52,476 nt of DNA from Sedimentisphaerales bacterium (lineage in GTDB: Bacteria; Planctomycetota; Phycisphaerae; Sedimentisphaerales; SM23-30). Position numbers and translations under genes: made by a program. The stretch covers positions 1-52,476 of the forward strand of contig JAFGKT010000047.1 in NCBI GenBank assembly GCA_016928435.1, in the 5' to 3' direction. The notes under the pieces are model-generated. The model had not been told where the DNA came from, ran no database searches, and saw only the letters and a program-made list of their open reading frames with translations. This document shows, piece after piece, positions 42,741 to 52,024 of the stretch (the stretch's first letter is position 1; every line of letters begins with the position of its first letter).

Positions 42741-45700
42741 ATGAATCGCATTTCTTTTATATTGGCTATGATGTTGTTATCCGTTGGGGCTGAGCTTGAA
42801 GGGGCACAAAGAAGTCATATTGACTATCCAATTATTTTACCGGATAGCGGTGTTATTGGAGCAGAGGAGAATCTGTACTTATCATCAGCTGACGGCATGT
42901 CAGGGGAGACTGATGCGACGGGGGCGTATTTGATCGTTCCTTATATTTATCCTACGATCCAAAGCGCATTAGAAGCTGCCAGCGAAGGCGATGTGATTGT
43001 GGTGGCGCCGGGGACGTATTACGAGAACATCCACTTTGAAGGTGAGGATGTAATTCTCACTTCCACCAACCCGTTCGATCCATGCATTGTTGCTCAGACT
43101 GTAATTGATGGCGGTCGAAATGACAGTGTTGTTACGTTTGAAGGCAGTGAAACATTGGATTGTGTGGTTACGGGGCTGACGATAACGAATGGCGATACAG
43201 AGTATGATACGGGCGGCGGCGGGATAAACCTGGGCAGTGCCGATGCTGAGATATCCTATTGTGTGATTAGTAACAATAGATCCGAAATGAGGGGCGGAGG
43301 TATTCGCGCGGAGAACTCGGCAGCGACAATTTCGCACTGTACAATCGAATATAATCGTGGTTTGGATGAGGGGGGCGGCGGAATATATGCAATTGGCGGC
43401 AGTATCCAAGTTGAACACTGCCGAATTGTCGCAAATTGGACAGACCGCGCCAGGGGCGGCGGGGTCTATTTCGAGCAGACTGTGGGGGCGTCGGTTCGAT
43501 ACTGCATCCTAGAGCAAAATGGTTGGTCTGAGTGGGGCCATGAGACGGATTACGGTGGGGCGGTATTTTTAGCAAATGTTACCGATTGCGTATTGAAACA
43601 CAATGTTATAAGCGATAATCGTGCAGACGAAGGCGGGGCAATTTCGGTACACGACGAAGAAAACCCCGGTGCCCCGGTGTCAACTGTTCTAATTCAAAAT
43701 TGCACGATTGTAAGAAACTTCAGTGATTGGGCGGCGGTCTCCGGTTGGTTGGCTGAGAGCCAAATTACGATCCAAAACTCTATTATAAGTGAGAACTTAG
43801 GTGATGATCTCTGGATTGGTACTCCTGGTAATGTCAGTTATTGTTGCATTGGCAGCGCCATTTCCCACGAAGACGGTGAGCCGTATGATTATACCATCTG
43901 GCCGGGCAATATTTCTGCTAATCCTCGTTTGGCAGGCGGCGAGGGTGTATATGCGCTCTTGATGAATTCGCCTTGTATTGATGCGGGTGATCCTTGTTAT
44001 GTGGCGGATGTTGGTGAGACTGATATTGATGGTCAGGGGTGCGTTATTGGTGGCCGGGTTGATATTGGTGCTTATGAGTTACAGCCGATGATTGAGTTTA
44101 CGGGTATTGCTCCGGCTGAGGGGGAAGTTTGGTCAGCGGGAAGCACACATCACATTCAATGGCGAAGTGCTGCGGTTGCGAGTATAGATATCGCTTATCG
44201 AGATGATCCTTGTGGGGATTGGCAGTTGATTGATTCTGATTGTTCCAATATGGATTACTACGATTGGACCATACCTGGTGGGCTTGAGTCTGAGCAATGT
44301 ATGTTGAAGGTTACATCAGCGGATGAGCCTTGCAGTGTGGTTTGCTCGGAAAGTGCAGTGTTTAGTGTTGTGCCCTATACGACCGGTGATGTTGTGCAAT
44401 CGTTTTGGCCTCAGACCGGCGGCAATGCCAGGCATACATCGCTGAGTCCGGTTGTGCTGCCTGAGGTCGGCTGTATACAATCGGTACAAGATTTGCCTAG
44501 CCCGGTTTACGGTAGTGTCGTGATCGGAAACGCGGGCATGTACGGCTATGACAGTTGGGCTTATATACCATGCGAAGACGGCAGATTATACACTGCGTGC
44601 GCTCCGGGCCATTATCTCGATTTGATGGGACATTATGATACTGGGAGCGGTCTCGTAAGCAGTCCGGCAATTGGGCCTGACGGGACTATCTATATAGGCA
44701 GTCTCGATGGTATGCTGCACGCTGTGAGCCGTTCACTATATGAGTTGAGGTGGAAATCCTATCTGGGCAGAATGTCGACTGCTTCGCCCGCAATAGGGCC
44801 GGATGGCACGATTTATGTTGGTACGGAGACGGGTGTTCTATATGCTTTGGCCCCGGACGGTAGCGACCTTTGGAGTTTTACGATACCGGGTTTGTCGGCT
44901 GATTTGCCGGGCGCCATCATGGCGGCGCCGGCGATAGCGGATGATGGGACGGTCTATGTTGGCGCGATGTTTGATCCACGTCTATATGCATTGAATCCAA
45001 GCGATGGCAGTATTAAATGGATCGCAGAGTTTGGTATGCACTTAGATCCAGATGATCCATGCAGTACTGTTGATGGGCCTTGGCTTATGACCGAGCCTGT
45101 GGTTGCGGATGATGGTACGATATACGTTGGCTTGGACACAACAAGTGCCACCGGTACATGGAGCTATGATTATGTTGCAGGCTCCTATGATTATGCACCT
45201 TTGATTGAATTGTGTGCTCTTTCGCCTGTGGATGGTTCGATTGTCTGGGCTCGCTATCAAGATACTAATTATCTCGATGGCTTATACACATACGAGGGCT
45301 ACACAAGGCCTGCTTTGGGGCCTGATGGCACGCTGTACGTTGCATCTGACTATCAGCCGGCATTCGTTGATTGGTGGGGGCCGCCGATATGGCCCTATGC
45401 ATCCCCCCATGTGCCATCAACGTATATACAAGCCATTCAACCCAACGGCGAACTTAAATGGGAGTTGCTATTGGGACTGGAAACGGATGTTTCTCTTATG
45501 GTTGGCGCAGACGGACTTATATATGCTGCGGCGTTGGATGGTACGCTTTATGTGATTTCGCCAGAAGGCCAATGGCTCTCTAAGCTTGACGGGGTGACCT
45601 TTGATGGCAAACTGGCTTGTGGCCCTAACGGCACGATTTATGCGTTACGAACGCCGACGGAAATTGTCAGTATTGGCGCAGAGTGCCAGTGGGGGAGTAG

Positions 45701-45986
45701 TCCTCCCGATCCGCTGATGCCGCTGCATCATTTGGGTGATCTAAGTAAAGACGGCCGATGTGATTTAGAGGATTTTGCATTGCTGGGCTCGCTTTGGCAG
45801 AAATGTAATGATCTTTATCCTTCAGACTCTTATTTGTATCCATACCCAACGCTGCTTCCTTGGTGTGAGGAGCTGGAGGAAGGGATATACTATGATGCGG
45901 ATCTCAATCACGATTTGAATGTGAATGAAATTGACTTGGCTATAATAGCAGAGGACTGGCTTGAGGGAGATTCTTGGTGGGATTAA
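42741..45986 (+). CDS. secreted beta-helix / PQQ-like beta-propeller protein with C-terminal dockerin-like domain
   Basis: A 1081-aa exported protein. Signal peptide at about 1-22. Residues about 65-420 form a right-handed parallel beta-helix (YPTIQSALEAASEGDVIVVA, then repeated CVISNN/CTIEYN-type rungs) ending in the DIGAYELQ tail common in such proteins. An Ig-like domain follows (about 450-550: IAPAEGEVWSAGSTHHIQW). A PQQ-like propeller with SPAIGPDGTIYIGS, SPAIGPDGTIYVGTETG and ALGPDGTLYVA blades spans about 555-990. A dockerin-like pair ends it (GDLSKDGRCDLEDFALL and DADLNHDLNVNEIDLAII). Dockerin modules usually mediate complex assembly. No catalytic residues were identified. It is followed 44 bp later by the pseudopilin-like gene. 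Confidence 0.85.
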   Translation: MNRISFILAMMLLSVGAELEGAQRSHIDYPIILPDSGVIGAEENLYLSSADGMSGETDATGAYLIVPYIYPTIQSALEAASEGDVIVVAPGTYYENIHFEGEDVILTSTNPFDPCIVAQTVIDGGRNDSVVTFEGSETLDCVVTGLTITNGDTEYDTGGGGINLGSADAEISYCVISNNRSEMRGGGIRAENSAATISHCTIEYNRGLDEGGGGIYAIGGSIQVEHCRIVANWTDRARGGGVYFEQTVGASVRYCILEQNGWSEWGHETDYGGAVFLANVTDCVLKHNVISDNRADEGGAISVHDEENPGAPVSTVLIQNCTIVRNFSDWAAVSGWLAESQITIQNSIISENLGDDLWIGTPGNVSYCCIGSAISHEDGEPYDYTIWPGNISANPRLAGGEGVYALLMNSPCIDAGDPCYVADVGETDIDGQGCVIGGRVDIGAYELQPMIEFTGIAPAEGEVWSAGSTHHIQWRSAAVASIDIAYRDDPCGDWQLIDSDCSNMDYYDWTIPGGLESEQCMLKVTSADEPCSVVCSESAVFSVVPYTTGDVVQSFWPQTGGNARHTSLSPVVLPEVGCIQSVQDLPSPVYGSVVIGNAGMYGYDSWAYIPCEDGRLYTACAPGHYLDLMGHYDTGSGLVSSPAIGPDGTIYIGSLDGMLHAVSRSLYELRWKSYLGRMSTASPAIGPDGTIYVGTETGVLYALAPDGSDLWSFTIPGLSADLPGAIMAAPAIADDGTVYVGAMFDPRLYALNPSDGSIKWIAEFGMHLDPDDPCSTVDGPWLMTEPVVADDGTIYVGLDTTSATGTWSYDYVAGSYDYAPLIELCALSPVDGSIVWARYQDTNYLDGLYTYEGYTRPALGPDGTLYVASDYQPAFVDWWGPPIWPYASPHVPSTYIQAIQPNGELKWELLLGLETDVSLMVGADGLIYAAALDGTLYVISPEGQWLSKLDGVTFDGKLACGPNGTIYALRTPTEIVSIGAECQWGSSPPDPLMPLHHLGDLSKDGRCDLEDFALLGSLWQKCNDLYPSDSYLYPYPTLLPWCEELEEGIYYDADLNHDLNVNEIDLAIIAEDWLEGDSWWD

Positions 45987-46030
45987 ATGGACGAATAATC
46001 ATCTAAACATGATATATAGGGAAACTGATT

Positions 46031-46951
46031 ATGAATGGAAAAGCTGACATTCGCAATGATGTCTTGGTTGCTGTTATTTGTATTGCGATATTGGCGTTGT
46101 TCCTTGGCGCGGCCGGCGATGGTGTCCGCGAAAGGGCTCGGGAGGCTCAGTGTTCTGCTCAACTGGGCTTGATTGGTCGGGCGATGAGCGTTTATCAGCA
46201 GGATTATGCTGGCTATAGCCCAACCGTTTGCGGTGAATCAGACAGAGAGGAGTGGGAGTATTTTGGCAGAGGTGCATATAATCTTCTTGTGACACCAACC
46301 CTGTATGTCCGATGGTGGCGTTGGGATTGGATATTCAACTGTGAATGGCCGAACGATGAACAGGAAGCCCGAGATTCGTGGGCACAAGCTCCAATAGTGG
46401 GCGGGAGTTTATATCTGCTGGTTAAACATGGCTCTTTGATACCGAGAGTGTTTGTTTGTCCGAGTGCTCCTAACGACCGGGTCATGGATATTCGGCCCGC
46501 AATTGATGAAGATGGAGGTGAACATATTCGCGACTGGCCTGATCTGCGAGATTTCTGCTCTATGTATAATCTGAGTTACAGTCTGCACGATCCATTTAAG
46601 CACCCATCAACCGCGGATTCAGCGCCGGGTTTGGCAATCGTGGCGGACAAGAATTCACGGTTTGATACCGAGCAAGGTGACGTAAATATAAACGCTGGTG
46701 ACGGGGGTGATCCGACCGATGACAGCCTTACCAATTCCATGAACCATAACCAGGTGATGCAGAATGTTTTGTTTGCTGATTTCAGTGTGCGGTCTTGTGA
46801 TACTCCGGCCGTAGGTATAGGCAATGACAATATCTACACCAGATGGTCTAATTCGGGGGATATGCAGGAAGATAAGCAAATTGGTGAATGGCCTGAGGCT
46901 GTTTGGGATAATCTCAGCGATGGACCTGATGATTCGTATTTGGGAAATTGA
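46031..46951 (+). CDS. pseudopilin-like protein lacking the prepilin cleavage motif
   Basis: A 306-aa protein with AGGGAAA before ATG 46031. After DIRNDVLVAVICIAILALFL comes a helix REAQCSAQLGLIGRAMSVYQ, closely matching the planctomycete type II secretion pseudopilin layout (membrane helix, then a Cys-containing helix and YxxDY). The usual G-F-T-L-I-E cleavage site is missing. The C-terminal SMNHNQVMQNVLFADFSV is a degenerate form of the H-x9-DG motif. Adjacent to the large secreted protein, so it may present or secrete it; this is inference. Confidence 0.75.
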   Translation: MNGKADIRNDVLVAVICIAILALFLGAAGDGVRERAREAQCSAQLGLIGRAMSVYQQDYAGYSPTVCGESDREEWEYFGRGAYNLLVTPTLYVRWWRWDWIFNCEWPNDEQEARDSWAQAPIVGGSLYLLVKHGSLIPRVFVCPSAPNDRVMDIRPAIDEDGGEHIRDWPDLRDFCSMYNLSYSLHDPFKHPSTADSAPGLAIVADKNSRFDTEQGDVNINAGDGGDPTDDSLTNSMNHNQVMQNVLFADFSVRSCDTPAVGIGNDNIYTRWSNSGDMQEDKQIGEWPEAVWDNLSDGPDDSYLGN

Positions 46952-46988
46952 CGGCAGAGAATTAAAACGGCTTGAGCCGGTCAGGGGG

Positions 46989-47795
46989 CTAATGGTGGGT
47001 GTTGAGCCAATTTTGCAGTTGGGTGTGGAATTGTTGGTGAGCGTGTTGTTCGAGCCAGGGGTAATGGCCGCAGCGGGCCAATAGGATCAGCTCCAGTTGC
47101 GGGATGTGTTTTTTGAGGTTGGCGTAGATCATTTCGCCTGGATGGGGGTCATGATCGCCGTGTATCATTATAGCGGGGCAGGTGATGTTGCTGAACGTTT
47201 GGGGGTATATTGATTGCTGTTGCAGTCGCAGCATGTCTTGCCAGGTTTGCCGGTGGGCTTGGGCGTCGCATTTAATGGCAGGGAATTGATCGGTGTGTTG
47301 GATTAATTGATATGCGTCGATGGATTTGATGACCCGGCCCAATGCAGCGATAGCTTGGTCAGGATCGTCGGGGTATTGCCGACTGAGTTCCTGAAAGGCT
47401 TGGTCAAAGGTTTTGCCCAGCCGTTCTTCACGAGTTCGGTTAAGTTTTTTACGTGATTCGATATCGAAGGTGCCGCACCCGATCAGGGCCAGTGAAGCAA
47501 CCGAATCTGGATGAGCCGAGGCGTAGGCCAACGCGAGCATAGCACCCCAGGAATGGCCGACAAGTGCCGGAGGATCGTTGGGGCAGTAGTGCAGTATAAC
47601 CTCATGCAGATCCGCGATGTGTTGGGCGACGGTAAGGGGCTGGTCGCAGCAGTTGCTGCGCTGATAAGGTTCGAGTATGCAAAAGTGGGGCGACAGTTTC
47701 TCGATCACCGGTTCAAAGCCCCCCGGCGCAGCCGGCCCCCCGTGAATTAATATGACATATGGGCCGGTTTCACCGTAGGTGCGGGTGGCGATCAT
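46989..47795 (-). CDS. alpha/beta hydrolase (proline iminopeptidase-like)
   Basis: A 268-aa alpha/beta hydrolase. The oxyanion region is VILIHGGPAAPGG, the nucleophile elbow GHSWGAM (Ser), the acid IHGDHDPHPGE and the His CGHYPWLEQHA. HGGP resembles proline iminopeptidases and related hydrolases. No signal peptide. Its ATG overlaps the stop of the upstream glycosyltransferase by ATGA, so the two are translationally coupled. Substrate unknown. Confidence 0.88.
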   Translation of the reverse strand: MIATRTYGETGPYVILIHGGPAAPGGFEPVIEKLSPHFCILEPYQRSNCCDQPLTVAQHIADLHEVILHYCPNDPPALVGHSWGAMLALAYASAHPDSVASLALIGCGTFDIESRKKLNRTREERLGKTFDQAFQELSRQYPDDPDQAIAALGRVIKSIDAYQLIQHTDQFPAIKCDAQAHRQTWQDMLRLQQQSIYPQTFSNITCPAIMIHGDHDPHPGEMIYANLKKHIPQLELILLARCGHYPWLEQHAHQQFHTQLQNWLNTHH

Positions 47796-49567
47796 GCGGT
47801 TCTACGGTTACGGCGGTGGTGGTATGCTTGCTCGAGGGCGGGCATAAGTAAGTTTTCGCAGACTTTGGACCAGGTCATCTTTTGCGCGAGTTGGAAACCG
47901 TTTTGTAGGAGTTTTTCCAACTGGGAATCGTTGCTTGGTAGTCTTTCGCTGAGTTTTTCCGCAATTTCGGCGGAGACTCGGTGTTCTATGGAATCTCGAT
48001 ATTGTTGGTCGATTGCTAGCAGGCTTTTGGCGGTGTTTAGTCTTCGGTCCACATTGGCGTAATCACCGATGAGGAGATTATCGCAGAGTTCGGCGCCGGT
48101 TAGTGCCATGACGAAGTCGTTGCAGGCGCAGGCTGAGCTGGTGACGCAGATTGCGCCATAGGTGATCGGTTTGAGCGGGGTGATACCAAATGGTTCGTAG
48201 GTGCTTTGTCCGAACTCGACATCGGTTCCTTGACGGAGGTCGCTGAGCTGGGTGTCTTCGGGCATACGCTCGCCGCAGAGTTGTCGATTCCAACCGAATT
48301 GATTAATGAAAACGACTTTGATATTACCATGACATTGATTGAAGTATTCGACGTTAGCGTTGAATTGGGCTTCGAGGGATGTTAAGTCGCCGGGTTGGTT
48401 GCGATGTTCGACGGGCCAATTCCATTGGTTTTCCATTTCGCGAACTTGTTGGGGCGATCGTTGGGGGCCGTCGGTGCTGAGGACGAAGAATACGCCTCGT
48501 TTTTGCTGTTTGTAGAAGATTTTGTCGAGCTGATGCAATACCGCCAAGTCGCGCCAGAATGCCTTGGTCGGGGTCATGCGAGCAACGTGAGTAAAGACGT
48601 AATCGGGTGTGAACCCGAGGAGATTATTGGCATACTGCTGGAGTTTGGCTTTGGCGGCGAGTTTTTGTTCGACGGAGATTTGCTGGGCGTCGAGACCGCA
48701 GTAAGCGAGTCCGCAATGGTTGAGGTCGAACTGGGGTCCGAGGAATTGCAGTTCGCGAAGAATATGTTCGCTATCGGCAATGACGCTATCGCAATTAGCG
48801 GCGGCGCTGATGAGAGTATGTTTGAAACATACTTGATGGGGTCCGAATACTTCGTCGAAATAGTATTTGTTTTGTATGGCCCAGTTTTGGGTATTAAGGA
48901 GCATAGTGTCGTGGCCGGGATGGTTTTCGACGATTCTTTTAACGGGCGCGATTTGATGGCAATAGAAAACGGTTTTGAAAGATCCGAGTGGGTCCATGAT
49001 ACCGGCTAGAATGGTAGGCATAGCGGCGTAATCATGAGCGACCAAGAGCGCTGGGTGTTGGGGTGATGATACGCTTAGGCTTCGCAATATGCTGACGGCA
49101 GCGGGCGCGATTTGGACGCACAGATCATATTCGGGGTTGTTTTCGTATCTTTGACTTTCGATGCCGAAGTCTTCGTAGAGCCAAGCCTTAAATGCGTTAA
49201 CGGGGTTAGGGTTGATATTGTGGGTGTTGACGAGGATGACTTCAGGTTGGGCTTGTTGTCCGGTTATGGGATTGATGATTGTTCGTCGGCCGTAAACAAT
49301 ATCCACGCCGAACTTAGATTCAAGTTCTTGAAACGCGCGACAATAAGGTTCGTCGATGATGTTATCCAAAGAGGAATATAGAACTTGGCTGTTTGGTCCT
49401 AGACGGTCGGACTGTTGGTTTTGATGGAGGGGCCCGATAATCAACGAGCGTTCGGTGTGTTTCTTATAGTTGTCGGATGTTAGCAGGCCCGATAACAAAT
49501 CCGCAATGCCTCCGGATTGTGCGATTGGGTTTTGTGTAACGTGAATAATTGTTCTCTTATGCTGCAC
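47792..49567 (-). CDS. starch-synthase-like GT-B glycosyltransferase
   Basis: A 591-aa protein with GTG start 49567 and AAGGAA 7 nt upstream. N-terminal IIHVTQNPIAQSGGIADLLSG matches the glycine-rich nucleotide-sugar loop of glycogen/starch synthase-like enzymes (usually KVGGLADV). Midway, VFTHVARMTPTKAFWRDLAV fits the start of the second Rossmann domain, and STYEPFGITPLKPITYGAIC is the donor-binding E-x7-E-like block. Length exceeds the usual 480 aa, and FNANVEYFNQCHGNIKVVF is an unfamiliar insert. No signal peptide. Donor and acceptor cannot be named. Coupled to the alpha/beta hydrolase. Confidence 0.75.
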   Translation of the reverse strand: MQHKRTIIHVTQNPIAQSGGIADLLSGLLTSDNYKKHTERSLIIGPLHQNQQSDRLGPNSQVLYSSLDNIIDEPYCRAFQELESKFGVDIVYGRRTIINPITGQQAQPEVILVNTHNINPNPVNAFKAWLYEDFGIESQRYENNPEYDLCVQIAPAAVSILRSLSVSSPQHPALLVAHDYAAMPTILAGIMDPLGSFKTVFYCHQIAPVKRIVENHPGHDTMLLNTQNWAIQNKYYFDEVFGPHQVCFKHTLISAAANCDSVIADSEHILRELQFLGPQFDLNHCGLAYCGLDAQQISVEQKLAAKAKLQQYANNLLGFTPDYVFTHVARMTPTKAFWRDLAVLHQLDKIFYKQQKRGVFFVLSTDGPQRSPQQVREMENQWNWPVEHRNQPGDLTSLEAQFNANVEYFNQCHGNIKVVFINQFGWNRQLCGERMPEDTQLSDLRQGTDVEFGQSTYEPFGITPLKPITYGAICVTSSACACNDFVMALTGAELCDNLLIGDYANVDRRLNTAKSLLAIDQQYRDSIEHRVSAEIAEKLSERLPSNDSQLEKLLQNGFQLAQKMTWSKVCENLLMPALEQAYHHRRNRRTA

Positions 49568-49602
49568 CTTAGCTTCCTTTTTGGCTTTATCTGAGTCACG
49601 GA

Positions 49603-49645
49603 TTGGTCATTGATGTATAAGCACGTTGGTCGTTGATGTATAAGC
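49603..49645. repeat. tandem direct repeat upstream of the glycosyltransferase
   Basis: TTGGTCATTGATGTATAAGC (49603-49622) is repeated with one change at 49626-49645 (period 23). It lies 36 bp upstream of the glycosyltransferase start and may be a regulator binding site. Confidence 0.65.
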
Positions 49646-50027
49646 TACATTTAATTATAACGTGTAAAACGGGGTGAATGCAAATGAGTCGTGAGAAAAA
49701 AACATGATTATTAGTACTGTAATCTAAGTGATTTGCTGCCTATGATTGTTAGCTTTACTAGATTGTCATGGTTATAAGACCTTGGCGTTGATTGGGCGGC
49801 GGAAGATGTTTTGGAGCGGTCTGTTCTTTTGCTGAAAAACGGAGGTTTGATAGCTTAAGGGCCTGAGGGCAGGTTTATTAGGAGTTTTGCGGTGTAGGCT
49901 GGGCTTTATGGTTCGGTATTGCGTTAGGGGTTTAGGGCTGGTATGATGTTGCGTGATCCAGCGGCTGATAACGCTGGTGAGCATTACTTCGGACTTTCAA
50001 GACTTTGAGAGTTGATTGATATAAGAC
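49646..50027. other. intergenic region, nothing firm
   Basis: Between the divergent glycosyltransferase and smpB genes. It has AT-rich stretches near 49650-49770 and no convincing promoter, RNA gene or ORF. A tmRNA gene, often near smpB, was not found here. Confidence 0.45.
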
Positions 50028-50522
50028 ATGAGTAAGAAGACCAAAAAGAGCGAAAAGACTGCGGATAAGCCTTACAGTCCTAAGATAGTTAATAAGAAGG
50101 CTCGTTTTAACTATAATTTCTTGGAGAAGCTGGAGGCTGGGATAGCGTTGGTGGGGACTGAAGTTAAGAGTCTGCGCCAAGGCAAAGCGAGTTTGGATGA
50201 GGCGTTCGCGCGGATAAGCGGCGGTGAACTGTTTTTGGTGAATTGCATGATTCCAATATATGAGCAGGGGAATCTGGCGAACCATGAACCTACGCGGGTA
50301 AGAAAGCTGTTGGTTCACAAACGGGAACTGGATCGAATCAAGACTAAGTTGACGCAAAAGGGTCTGACGTTGATTCCGACTCGGATATACTTCTCGCGGG
50401 GTTTGGCGAAGGTTGAAATTACTCTGGCGGAAGGCAAGAGCTTTGGCGACAAGCGAGGCAAGATTAAGGACCGTGAGATGACTCGCGATGTACAGCGGGC
50501 GACACGTCGTTATGATCGCTGA
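50028..50522 (+). CDS. smpB: SsrA-binding protein SmpB
   Basis: A 164-aa tmRNA partner protein for rescue of stalled ribosomes. A basic lead of 20 residues precedes the core: NKKARFNYNFLEKLEAGIAL, VGTEVKSLRQGKASLDEAF, VNCMIPIYEQGN, KLLVHKRELDRI and LTLIPTRIYFSRGLAKVEI. The C-terminal basic tail GKSFGDKRGKIKDREMTRDV is intact. The ribosome site is weak. No ssrA (tmRNA) gene was seen on either side within the window. Confidence 0.95.
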   Translation: MSKKTKKSEKTADKPYSPKIVNKKARFNYNFLEKLEAGIALVGTEVKSLRQGKASLDEAFARISGGELFLVNCMIPIYEQGNLANHEPTRVRKLLVHKRELDRIKTKLTQKGLTLIPTRIYFSRGLAKVEITLAEGKSFGDKRGKIKDREMTRDVQRATRRYDR

Positions 50523-51007
50523 CGGTGCGAGATATTATGCTTGGGGATATGATTGGGAAGTGGAGTCACAGAGGGGTTGTTGGGTGGTGGTTGGGGTGGT
50601 CATGAACGAGAGGAATTTGCCGGCGAGAAATGCGCGAAATTGGTCTAACCAAGTGCGCACGCGATGATTTAAGGTTGCGGTGGTTTTGGGGGTAGCGAAA
50701 AAGAGAGAATTGTTGGGATACGGGCGCGCTTAGTATGTGAGGTGAGGGTACGAAGATGGGCGGTGAGATGCGCGATGAGTTGTCGGGAGCGCACGGCTGT
50801 AAGACAATGGGAGAGACGGTGTTCAAAAAAGCACGAAAATTTGTTGGTTTTGATCGGTTTTGGTTAGAAATGGGACTGGAATTTTCAGAAATTCGTTGGT
50901 TTTTTGGGGTGGCTGATTTTGCGTGGTTTGGTCGGTATTAGAAATGCGCAACGAGGAAAATTTACCGCGAAAGATCGCGAAAGGAACGCAAAAGAGACGG
51001 GGAATTT

Positions 51008-51040
51008 GATCCACAGATTACGCTGATTTTCGCAGATTTA
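51008..51040. repeat. dispersed degenerate repeat (CCACAGATTACGCTGATTTT type)
   Basis: The segment GATCCACAGATTACGCTGAT and the following TTTCGCAGATTT resemble, from general recall, a widespread intergenic repeat in several bacterial phyla. Only one copy is in the window, so repetition cannot be shown here. Confidence 0.4.
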
Positions 51041-51138
51041 TAAGAACGGGAAAGAAAGAAATGGTTTGCCGGGGTCGAGGCATGAGTATAAATAGGGACA
51101 GGTGGTTGGTTGGGCTTAGTATCGGTAATGAGTTCTAA

Positions 51139-51161
51139 CCCCCGAACATAAAGTTCGGGGG
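51139..51161. repeat. strong hairpin CCCCCGAAC/GTTCGGGGG
   Basis: A perfect 9-bp inverted repeat with an ATAAA loop, flanked by CTAA on both sides. There is no T-run. It lies 23 bp upstream of the transporter remnant, so it could be a repeat-element end or a leftover regulatory stem. Confidence 0.7.
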
Positions 51162-51184
51162 CTAACAGTTAAGGATGCAAGATT

Positions 51185-51334
51185 ATGTCCTTAAACTTTA
51201 TACTGCTTTATGCGATAAGCGGCCAGAAGTTGGTATTCTTGTTTTCACAAGCTACCATTGGAAAGTACATCAATAGAATAATTGGTGGGACTTTTGTTGG
51301 GGCTGGTATTAGCCTGGCTGTGAGTAATAAGTAA
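51185..51334 (+). pseudogene. C-terminal remnant of a LysE/RhtB family exporter
   Basis: A 49-codon frame starting ATG 51185. Its end, ATIGKYINRIIGGTFVGAGI followed by SLAVSNK, matches the last transmembrane helix and WxNRxxGGxxIGxGLxLA-type ending of LysE/RhtB amino-acid exporters, normally about 205 aa. About 150 residues are missing and no upstream homology was seen in any frame. It looks like the decayed tail of a former transporter gene. Confidence 0.5.
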
Positions 51335-51402
51335 AATCACAGTCGGGGGTTAATCGTTGGGATTGATTATTTGGGGTGCGGGTGTGAAAGGAGATTTTTG
51401 GC

Positions 51403-51442
51403 GTCAGGGATGGATTCCGCATCAAGTGCGGGATGACAGGGA
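51403..51442. repeat. REP-like dispersed palindrome
   Basis: TGGATTCCGCATCAAGTGCG followed by GGATGACAGGG has the form of the common GGATTCC...GGGATGAC intergenic palindromes. The core inverted repeat is CCGCA-TCAAG-TGCGG. A single copy is in the window. Confidence 0.45.
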
Positions 51443-51891
51443 TAGGGGATTTGGAAACTGCGGATTTCAGTAATAGGTAATTGGTTGTTCAGTGTGATTG
51501 CGGTTGGGCTTGGCACTTTGTTTCTGGTGACAAGTTTTGGTTTTTGCAGGGAGGGCGGTTTTTTGTGGGGGGATGGGGCATTTCTTTTTGAATCTGAGTT
51601 GATTTAGCGGTTGGATTTGCCGATTAGAGAAATGATGGAAGGACTATTCACGCTTAGGTGGTGAGTTATAGGTACTTGCCCGGGAGCAAATGGATTTATT
51701 TCGTTTTTTTTCTTTGTAGAGCCAAAAACGATTTGCCTTTTGGCGGTTGATAGGTCATATAATTAATATAGGCAGATCGCGTAAGGAGGCAGCGTAATTT
51801 GCGGTTATCAAGTCTTTGCGTTTGGCTTTTGAGGAATTTGAGTCCATTCTCCGATGCGGCATTAATCGATAGGCGAGTTAGTCCAATAAGA

Positions 51892-51915
51892 TGGTTATGG
51901 TTTGTTCCATAACCA
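51892..51915. repeat. perfect hairpin upstream of the STAS gene
   Basis: TGGTTATGG and CCATAACCA form a 9-bp stem with a TTTGTT loop. It lies 110 bp upstream of the STAS gene. There is no T-run, so it is not a clear terminator. Confidence 0.6.
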
Positions 51916-52024
51916 GGAACATATTAGAAGGCCCCGGTTGAACGGTTGTGGCCAGAGGCGGTTTTACATGGGTGTGTGATAGTATGTCCGGCTAGATTTG
52001 TTGTATTATGCAGGACACAGGACG

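Larger units (their letters stand above)
50523..51184. other. decayed noncoding region with repeat-like elements
   Basis: No convincing gene. Two degenerate related blocks occur at about 50607-50640 and 50951-50993 (GAGGAAAATTTACCGCGAAA type). The 61-codon frame at 50756-50941 has no recognisable protein character. A repeat-like element and a strong hairpin inside this stretch are listed separately. Confidence 0.55.
51335..52024. other. decayed noncoding region, second part
   Basis: No gene seen. It contains a repeat-like element with CCGCA-TCAAG-TGCGG at 51417-51431, and a perfect hairpin TGGTTATGG-TTTGTT-CCATAACCA at 51892-51915. AT-rich and G-rich tracts alternate without coding character. 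Confidence 0.5.

Noticed and set aside
50756-50941. 61-codon ORF in the decayed region
   Set aside because: Skewed composition, no ribosome site and no recognisable domain; more likely noncoding.
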